The notes under the pieces were generated by a model. The model worked only from the letters and a program-made list of their open reading frames with translations, ran no database searches and was not told the DNA's origin. The position numbers and the translations under genes are program-made. Positions 6,514 through 11,382 of a stretch of DNA of 11,382 nucleotides are shown piece after piece. Position 1 is the stretch's first letter, and each line of letters starts with the position of its first letter. The stretch is from positions 1-11,382 of the forward strand of contig CALQNE010000100.1 of NCBI GenBank assembly GCA_943331855.1, written 5' to 3'. This DNA is from Bordetella parapertussis. GTDB lineage: Bacteria > Pseudomonadota > Gammaproteobacteria > Burkholderiales > Burkholderiaceae_B.

Positions 6514-7497
6514 ATGATAAAAAATCGAACCACAAGCTTTTGGGGTGCTGTACTGGTGAGTCTATGCGCGGCACTCAGCTTCTTGAATGTGCAGGCGCAA
6601 AGCTTTCCCAGCAAACCGCTCAAGATTATTGTCGGCTATCCACCTGGCGGGTCAACCGATGTTCCTGCCCGAATAGTGGGCCAAAAGCTTTCAGAAGTAT
6701 TAGGTCAACCCGTTGTGATTGAAAATAAACCGGGCGCGAGTGGCAACATCGGTGCAGAAATCGCGGCGCGCGCAGCGCCTGATGGCTACACCATTTTTTG
6801 GGTCTCAATTGGTACAGCAGTCAGCGCTTCATTGTTTCCAAATCTTAGCTATAGCCTGTTTAAAGATTTTGTTGCCGTGTCGCAAGCAACGTCGGTGACC
6901 AGTTTTTTATTAGTGCATCCCTCTTTACCGGTTTACAGCGTCAAGGAATTGCTCGCTTATATTAAAGCGCATCCAGGCGAGCTCAGTTATAGCTCTTCGG
7001 GCACAGGGGGGTCTCCCCATTTAGCCGCTGAATGGTTTAAATCAAGAGCAGGTATCGAGTTGGTGCACATCTCGTACAAAGGGACGAGCCCTCAAATCGT
7101 GGATTTGTTAAGTGGTACGGTAAAGGTTGCATTTCCGACAATGCCCGGAATGATTGAACACGTGAAGCAGGGCAAACTCAGGGCGCTAGCCGTGACCAGC
7201 CCCGCGCGTAGCCCACTGTTACCTGATGTTCCCACCATGATCGAAGTGGGTTTCGACGGCTACGTGGCAACCTCCTGGAGCGGTGCCATGGTGCCTGCAG
7301 GAACACCCGAACCCATTGTGCGGCAGCTTAGCCTCGCGATTAATCAAGTGCTTGCGATGCCCGAGATTCAACAAAAATTAGCAAGTAATGGAGCTGACCC
7401 TGCAGGCAGTACACCTGAAGCTTTTAAAGCATTTATTGAAGCAGAGACGCTAAAGTGGGCGCAAGTCATCAAAGACGCAAAGATTGTTAATCAATAA
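6514..7497 (+). CDS. Bug-family (TctC) tripartite tricarboxylate transporter substrate-binding protein
   Basis: The 327-residue protein is a periplasmic solute-binding protein of the Bug family that is greatly expanded in Burkholderiales. It has a Sec signal peptide (cleavage after V-Q-A, mature start QSFPSKPLKI). The family motifs are present: YPPGGSTD (42-49), ENKPGASGNIGAEIAA (70-85), APDGYT (88-93), the SSSGTGGSPHLAAEWF segment, VDLLSGTVKVAF, GKLRALAVTS and PLLPDVPTM. Members bind carboxylates or other small polar molecules, and the ligand here cannot be read from sequence. No membrane components (TctA/TctB) are next to it, so it is an orphan receptor. The ATG at 6514 is chosen because it starts a normal signal peptide; a TTG four codons upstream is possible. 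It converges on selB with a 15-base gap and no clear terminator. Confidence 0.93.
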   Translation: MIKNRTTSFWGAVLVSLCAALSFLNVQAQSFPSKPLKIIVGYPPGGSTDVPARIVGQKLSEVLGQPVVIENKPGASGNIGAEIAARAAPDGYTIFWVSIGTAVSASLFPNLSYSLFKDFVAVSQATSVTSFLLVHPSLPVYSVKELLAYIKAHPGELSYSSSGTGGSPHLAAEWFKSRAGIELVHISYKGTSPQIVDLLSGTVKVAFPTMPGMIEHVKQGKLRALAVTSPARSPLLPDVPTMIEVGFDGYVATSWSGAMVPAGTPEPIVRQLSLAINQVLAMPEIQQKLASNGADPAGSTPEAFKAFIEAETLKWAQVIKDAKIVNQ

Positions 7498-7512
7498 ACT
7501 GCGTACGCGAGG

Positions 7513-9435
7513 TTACTGCGGACCAAATACGCTTTCGATTGATTTGAAAAGCTTACGGGCATCACCGACGCGTTGGGTGATGCCTAGCCGATCAAGCACT
7601 TCAAGAATTTCAATTGCAAGCGTGCGATTCACCCCAACAATATCGCGAAATTGTGCAGCAATAAATGTTTGCTCTGAATTGGCGAGGGCTAACTGCTTTG
7701 CCAATTTTGAAAATTCAATAAAAGTTGCACGGGTATAAAAACGATTTGAAGGTACTCGGTAGAGTTCGCCTTCTTTTGCTTTTCGATGCAACAATTCATT
7801 GAGCACCAATGTTTTCAAGCCAGCGCTTTGCGCTAAAGCCTCGACCGTTAAGGCCTTGAATCCTGCGGTCATGAGCGCGGGTTGGATTTTTTGCCACATC
7901 AGTTGATCGGACGAATTCGCCGTTGATTGGTGCGCGGTCAAGGCGACGACAGCGCCAAGGATGACAATTTTTTTCTCTGCAGTCAGGTTTTTCAAAAACG
8001 ATAAAAAGACACTCGCTTTCATTTGCTGTGCTGATCGCTGACGTAGCTCTTTTAGATTGATCCCCGCTGACTGAGGTTGAAGACGGTGATGCTGCCGTAC
8101 CACTGTCAAAATCTGTTCGGTGAGTTTCGTATATGCATCGTTTAAGAGCACATAGGTCGGCTCTTTTGCAATGACGCGTGCGTTTAATTGTGCGAGCATT
8201 GCAGACAATTCTGCCTGATCAATATTCATACCACGCCCAAATTGATCAACGTCAAACCCTGTTTGACCATGGCAAGCGAGCATAGCAGCGAGCGCTGCCG
8301 CTGGCTCAGTCAGGCTCAAGGCATCAAGCTCGTTATCTCTGAGGAGCCTGTGCCGCACGCGTCGCGGGGCGAACGGATCGAGCACAATGCCTCCGCCGAT
8401 GGTACGTTGCGCCGATTGATCGCGAACAATGAAGCGATCACCACTTACGCAGGCGATCGAATGGCTCAGCACAAATTGTGCGCGGCCCGTTGCACCAGGC
8501 GCCAACGCGCCAGCTCTGCGAATTGAGACATGCGCAACGACTTCAGTGGTGCCGACGTGCAGGTGCACCTGAGTCCAATGCGCCAGCCAGTGTACTTCTG
8601 TGCTTAGGACGGTCAAGCGTACATCCAAGCGTGTCGTGGGAGCGTGCAGGGTGGGTGCTACCAGCCAGTTACCGCGGCCACACTCTGCCGTGCTAACGCC
8701 CACAATGTTGAGTGCACAGCGTTCGCCAGCCTTTGCCTCGGTGGCGGCAATACTATTTTTGTGAATACCACGTACGCGCACATTGTTACCAGGCGGGGAT
8801 ACCGTTAAGCGGTCTCCCACCCGAACTTGGTGGGCAAAAACCGTCCCGGTGACGACAGTTCCACTACCCACAATGGAAAACGATCGATCGATTGCAAACC
8901 GAAAGGATTGACCCTCTAGTTTTTTAGGATGAAGTTCGCGAGCGGCTTGCGCCAGGCGATTGCGTAACTCAGAGATACCCGTTTGTGTGGGGGCCGAACA
9001 TTCGACAATTTCGATACCCGAAAAATTTGTGTCCTGTAGACACGCGTGTACTTGTTGACGTACTTCGGCAACCCGTTCAGTGGATACGCGATCAACTTTG
9101 GTCAGTACGGCAACGCCTGCCTGAACGCCAAGTAAGTTCACAATGCTTAAGTGTTCGACTGTTTGTGGCATCACACCATCGTCGGCGGCTACCACCAGCA
9201 TGACATAGTCAATGCCGCAGACACCGGCCAGCATGTTACGCACGAATCGCTCGTGGCCCGGTACATCAACAAAGCCAATCGTTGGCGTTGAAGCAAGCGA
9301 GAGGTAGGCGAAGCCTAAATCGATTGAGATTCCTCTGGCTCTCTCTTCTGGCAAACGATCTGTATCGACCCCCGTCAGCGCTTTAACAAGCGTACTTTTG
9401 CCATGATCGATATGACCCGCTGTAGCAACGATCAT
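7513..9435 (-). CDS. selB: Selenocysteine-specific translation elongation factor SelB
   Basis: The 640-residue protein delivers selenocysteyl-tRNA(Sec) to the ribosome at UGA codons marked by a SECIS hairpin. The N-terminal GTPase domain shows G1 GHIDHGKST (7-15), the switch segment RGISIDLGFAY (Ser where many SelBs have Thr), G3 DVPGHE (57-62) and G4 TKVD (112-115). EF-Tu-like beta-barrel domains follow (about 170-350), including DRSFSIVGSGTVVTGTV and the RTIGGGIVLDP segment. The C-terminal third (about 370-640) is the winged-helix array that binds SECIS RNA. It ends with FRDIVGVNRTLAIEIL and LGITQRVGDARKLF, typical of SelB. The length is slightly above E. coli SelB (614). The ATG follows the upstream partner gene's stop by three bases, so it is translationally coupled to it and probably co-transcribed with the UGSC selenoprotein. 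selA and selC are not in this window. Confidence 0.97.
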   Translation of the reverse strand: MIVATAGHIDHGKSTLVKALTGVDTDRLPEERARGISIDLGFAYLSLASTPTIGFVDVPGHERFVRNMLAGVCGIDYVMLVVAADDGVMPQTVEHLSIVNLLGVQAGVAVLTKVDRVSTERVAEVRQQVHACLQDTNFSGIEIVECSAPTQTGISELRNRLAQAARELHPKKLEGQSFRFAIDRSFSIVGSGTVVTGTVFAHQVRVGDRLTVSPPGNNVRVRGIHKNSIAATEAKAGERCALNIVGVSTAECGRGNWLVAPTLHAPTTRLDVRLTVLSTEVHWLAHWTQVHLHVGTTEVVAHVSIRRAGALAPGATGRAQFVLSHSIACVSGDRFIVRDQSAQRTIGGGIVLDPFAPRRVRHRLLRDNELDALSLTEPAAALAAMLACHGQTGFDVDQFGRGMNIDQAELSAMLAQLNARVIAKEPTYVLLNDAYTKLTEQILTVVRQHHRLQPQSAGINLKELRQRSAQQMKASVFLSFLKNLTAEKKIVILGAVVALTAHQSTANSSDQLMWQKIQPALMTAGFKALTVEALAQSAGLKTLVLNELLHRKAKEGELYRVPSNRFYTRATFIEFSKLAKQLALANSEQTFIAAQFRDIVGVNRTLAIEILEVLDRLGITQRVGDARKLFKSIESVFGPQ

Positions 9436-9438
9436 TAT

Positions 9439-10482
9439 TTACGAAGTGATTTTCTCAAGTGCAAAATGCGAAATACCAAAACTTGGAATGACCATGGAGT
9501 GCAAACCTTGGCCGCCGGTCACAATGATCTGAATTTGGGAGGCCTCGTCCAAATACGGAATATGGGTCGTTCCCGGAGCAACATTAAACGTTTTGCGTTT
9601 TGTTCGATACCATTCTTGACAGCCTTCACTAACACGACTTAATTGAAGTCGCATGCGCGTGTGTAGATCTTGCCGAATATCTTCTTTACTCATCCCGTGT
9701 TTGGCTAATATTGCAGCGTGTTCGGGGCCCAATGCCAGAAGCATTTCACCACCCGAACTCATATTGTTGCCACCCACCGTCATCATCACATCCGAAATCA
9801 TCAGTAATAATTCAGCAGCATTTGCACTGGCATGATCCTGAACATTATGGGGCGACTCCGCTGCGTGTACGAGCACGCTGCTGTCGCTCAGTGCCATGCC
9901 ATGTTCAACATGAAAGGGATCCCAGGGATTTTGCTCTTCATTTTCGCCAGCACAAAAACTGAATTTACAGGGTGTACCGTGGGTGGCCATGTCCGTTTTT
10001 CCTGGAATACCTTGTCCAAGATTCATTAAGACGAGGCGAACCGCACGTCCGATCGTCGCATTGGCACGAAAGCCCTGGCCAAAAACATTCGACTGACAGT
10101 TCAAGGCAATGTGGTGTCGGATCGGTCCATTGATCACGAGCATTGGTGCGACTGGATGAGTGGTTGACTGAACGCCCGACAAGTTAAAGCTAGGCACGCT
10201 GAGCGCCTTGAGTGCCGCAACGAGCACGGGCATGTAACTTGGAAGACAGCCAGCCATGACCGCATTAATCGCGAGTTTTTCAACACTGCATAGGGCATAG
10301 CCGGGGGCAATCGCGGCAATTTCGGCGGTGGCGGGCAGGCCACTTCCAGCAACCATCGCGGCGACGCGCTCTGGCGTTGGCGGGACGACCGGTAGGCCGT
10401 CCGTCCAACCCTGTTGCTCGAAGTAATCTTGCAATGAATCAGGCGATGTTTCTAGCTCTAATACTGTTGCGCTGGTGCTCAT
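9439..10482 (-). CDS. Uncharacterised conserved protein, partner of the UGSC selenoprotein
   Basis: The 347-residue protein has no signal peptide or membrane segment and should be cytoplasmic. I cannot assign a named family. To my recollection the N-terminal signature GWTDGLPVVPPTPERV (25-40) recurs in uncharacterised bacterial proteins. Other marked segments are THPVAPMLVINGPIRHH (108-124), NVFGQGFRANATIGRAVRL (132-150), HGTPCKFSFCAGENEEQNPW (168-187) and VGGNNMSSGGEMLLALGPEH (236-255). These glycine-, His- and Cys-rich motifs look like ligand or active-site loops. Six cysteines occur at 65, 79, 129, 172, 177 and 288; C172 and C177 are close enough for a redox or metal pair. The ATG at 10482 is preferred over the adjacent GTG because GGAGG lies seven bases upstream. 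It sits 52 bases after the UGSC gene and three bases before selB, which implies a linked function. Confidence 0.85.
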   Translation of the reverse strand: MSTSATVLELETSPDSLQDYFEQQGWTDGLPVVPPTPERVAAMVAGSGLPATAEIAAIAPGYALCSVEKLAINAVMAGCLPSYMPVLVAALKALSVPSFNLSGVQSTTHPVAPMLVINGPIRHHIALNCQSNVFGQGFRANATIGRAVRLVLMNLGQGIPGKTDMATHGTPCKFSFCAGENEEQNPWDPFHVEHGMALSDSSVLVHAAESPHNVQDHASANAAELLLMISDVMMTVGGNNMSSGGEMLLALGPEHAAILAKHGMSKEDIRQDLHTRMRLQLSRVSEGCQEWYRTKRKTFNVAPGTTHIPYLDEASQIQIIVTGGQGLHSMVIPSFGISHFALEKITS

Positions 10483-10489
10483 CACGAGC

Positions 10490-10494
10490 CCTCC
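10490..10494 (-). promoter_or_regulatory. Ribosome binding site of the 347-residue partner protein
   Basis: GGAGG on the reverse strand lies seven bases before the ATG at 10482 and four before the adjacent GTG at 10485. The spacing favours the ATG as the true start. Confidence 0.7.
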
Positions 10495-10534
10495 ATCTGT
10501 TGAACGACTCGCGACTTTAGGTGCAGGCTTGGAC

Positions 10535-11134
10535 TTAAGTTTTGGGTAGACCAGTCAAAAATTGCACGACATCGCTTAACCGTTCTTGTGCGATGACATC
10601 GATTTCTGGCAGGGTACGGTTTGCGAGTGGATGATCGATTAATAGGATGGGCAGGCCAGGCAACCCCAAAGATTTTGAACGTGTCGCCGCGATCCCACGA
10701 AATGGCTGGGTGCAAAACGTCACGGTTGGAATCCCGAGAGACTCTATCGTGTGCGAGTCGTGGACACTCCACGACGAGCACGACCCTCAGTCGCCTGAGG
10801 CCGTGAGCATCAGATCGGGTTTCCATGCAGTGATCTCAGATATGAAGGGTGCTGCAGCAGCCGAAGTCGGTTTGCGCCACATCTTGATGTCGCTCACGCC
10901 CAAGCGCTTCAATTGCGCGCCGAAGGCTGTGAGTAGTTCGCGCGCGTTGACTTTGTTATTGTCGAGCAGGGCCAATCGTTTGCCCACCAAGCTTGCGAGC
11001 CGCGGGGCGAGTTGACGTTGTCCATGCTCGCGACCGCCTTCGGGAATCAGATCGTGTGGATTTTTTACTGGAGTATGGGCTTCAACCCCAGGATGCAGGA
11101 CATACAATTTTTGCGCAGTATTTAAAAGACTCAT
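10535..11134 (-). CDS. UGSC-family selenoprotein (in-frame UGA read as selenocysteine, residue 116)
   Basis: A 199-residue protein is read from ATG at 11134 to TAA at 10537-10535, with one internal TGA at 10789-10787 taken as selenocysteine. The frame is unchanged across the TGA. The flanking residues read LMLTASGD-U-GSCSSW, giving the U-x-x-C redox motif (U116, C119) that names the UGSC (seleno)protein family. The N-terminal half has an alpha/beta pattern (GKRLALLDNNKVNARELL, 51-68; KPDLMLTASGD, 105-115). After the motif come IESLGIPTVTFCTQPF (130-145, C141) and GLPGLPILLIDHPL (157-170). This resembles a flavodoxin- or Rossmann-like sheet with the U-loop after a beta strand. No signal peptide is present. 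A strong Shine-Dalgarno sequence precedes the ATG, a SECIS-like hairpin follows the TGA, and selB is two genes downstream. The natural substrate is unknown. Confidence 0.92.
10751..10786 (-). promoter_or_regulatory. Candidate bacterial SECIS element in the UGSC selenoprotein mRNA
   Basis: Directly after the UGA (10789-10787) the transcript can fold into a hairpin. The apical stem GUCGUGG (10775-10769) pairs perfectly over 7 bp with CCACGAC (10763-10757) around the loop AGUGU (10768-10764). A 2x2 UC/UC internal loop separates it from a lower stem GUGC (10781-10778) with GCAC (10754-10751). Two more pairs are possible at the base with a two-base bulge. The loop begins 18 bases after the UGA and has G as its second base. 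Both agree with what is known of bacterial SECIS elements, which sit within the coding region just downstream of the UGA and are bound by the SelB C-terminus. Pairing was done by eye, with no energy calculation. Confidence 0.82.
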
Positions 11135-11140
11135 GTTCGA

Positions 11141-11146
11141 CTCCTT
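11141..11146 (-). promoter_or_regulatory. Ribosome binding site of the UGSC selenoprotein
   Basis: AAGGAG on the reverse strand lies six bases before the ATG at 11134. It is among the best Shine-Dalgarno sequences in the window and fixes the start codon. Confidence 0.75.
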
Positions 11147-11172
11147 TTTCTCTATTCTAGACCGATCAGGTT

Positions 11173-11382
11173 TTAAAAGTTCCAGCCAGAAGGTAATTCG
11201 ATTGACGCGGCAACGGGGTAGCCCAGACGACCATTATGTGAAAACACGTATGCGTTGGTCCGCAAGGGATCGCCCGTGACCGCAATCATGAAATCATCAA
11301 CGCTCGTGACCAAAGGTACCAGACGATCCGGATCGTCCGATTCGCAAAAAACCTTGGGTATTCGTCCTGCCTGATACTCTTC
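11173..11382 (-). CDS. C-terminal fragment of an unrecognised protein upstream of the UGSC gene
   Basis: An open frame enters from the right edge and ends at TAA (11175-11173), giving 69 residues. I do not recognise the family. Visible segments are RIPKVFCESDDPDRLVPLV, SVDDFMIAVTGDPLRTNAYV, and FSHNGRLGYPVAAS followed by IELPSGWNF at the C-terminus. The regular mix of short strands and turns and the lack of stops make a real coding region likely. It is not a signal peptide or membrane region. The gene is on the same strand as the UGSC selenoprotein and ends 38 bases before its start, so it probably belongs to the same transcript and may be a third component of that module. Its N-terminal part lies outside the window. 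Confidence 0.7.
   Translation of the reverse strand, partial: EEYQAGRIPKVFCESDDPDRLVPLVTSVDDFMIAVTGDPLRTNAYVFSHNGRLGYPVAASIELPSGWNF

Noticed and set aside
7498..7512. Terminator between the Bug gene and selB (GCGTACGC palindrome at 7501-7508)
   Set aside because: The palindrome has no loop and no T-run after it, so it does not look like an intrinsic terminator.
8188..8526. A + strand open frame of 112 codons inside selB
   Set aside because: It lies wholly opposite a well-supported selB coding region and has a Cys-, His- and Arg-rich composition typical of antisense frames.
10535..10789. UGSC gene as a pseudogene, nonsense mutant or two separate genes
   Set aside because: The frame is intact across the TGA, the motif U-G-S-C falls exactly on it, a hairpin follows at the right distance and selB is adjacent. 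Selenocysteine recoding explains all of these; a nonsense mutation explains none.
10482..10826. A 114-residue open frame on the - strand over the 3' half of the selenoprotein gene
   Set aside because: It is in another frame than the UGSC protein, is rich in Arg, His and Cys without family-like motifs, and overlaps the SECIS hairpin and the true downstream coding frame. It is a shadow.
10647..11015. A + strand open frame of 122 codons opposite the selenoprotein gene
   Set aside because: It is antisense to the UGSC frame, lacks a ribosome binding site and shows no recognisable motif.

Overview
The window looks like a chromosomal segment of a betaproteobacterium, most likely Burkholderiales and perhaps Alcaligenaceae-like. 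The basis is inference: a delta-prime/TatD/ankyrin gene order, a lone Bug-type (TctC family) binding protein, and protein sequences of betaproteobacterial character. Base composition is mid-range, apart from one very AT-rich gap at about 1047-1168. I see no insertion sequence, phage gene, CRISPR array, rRNA or tRNA.

Left part (1-1855, + strand): the 3' end of holB (DNA polymerase III delta-prime), then a TatD-family metal hydrolase six bases later, an AT-rich gap that probably holds a promoter, and an exported ankyrin-repeat protein. Middle part (1884-5485, - strand): an apparent operon read right to left, consisting of an exported peroxiredoxin, a class I photolyase, a Cys-type glutathione peroxidase and a lipoprotein with an RsiV-like DUF3298 domain. 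The gaps are 7, 53 and 2 bases. It reads as an oxidative and light damage defence unit. A small exported proline-rich protein diverges from it (5562-5918, +). It converges on a DoxX-family membrane protein (5915-6319, -), the two stops sharing one TTAA. A Bug receptor follows (6514-7497, +).

Right part (7513-11382, - strand) is the highlight. Read right to left it holds the 3' end of an unrecognised gene, a split-looking gene, a 347-residue uncharacterised protein, and selB, the selenocysteine-specific elongation factor. The split gene is a selenoprotein. The frame of 11134-10790 meets a single TGA at 10789-10787 and continues in the same frame to a TAA at 10537-10535. The residues around the TGA read GD-U-GSC, the signature of the UGSC (seleno)protein family. 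Directly after the TGA lies a strong hairpin (7 bp apical stem, 5-base loop, 4 bp lower stem) placed as a bacterial SECIS element would be. The decoding factor SelB is the last gene of the same run, so the target and part of its decoding machinery appear to be co-transcribed. The biochemical role of the UGSC protein and its 347-residue partner is unknown; the U-x-x-C motif suggests redox or thiol/selenol chemistry. selA, selC (tRNA-Sec) and selD are not in the window.
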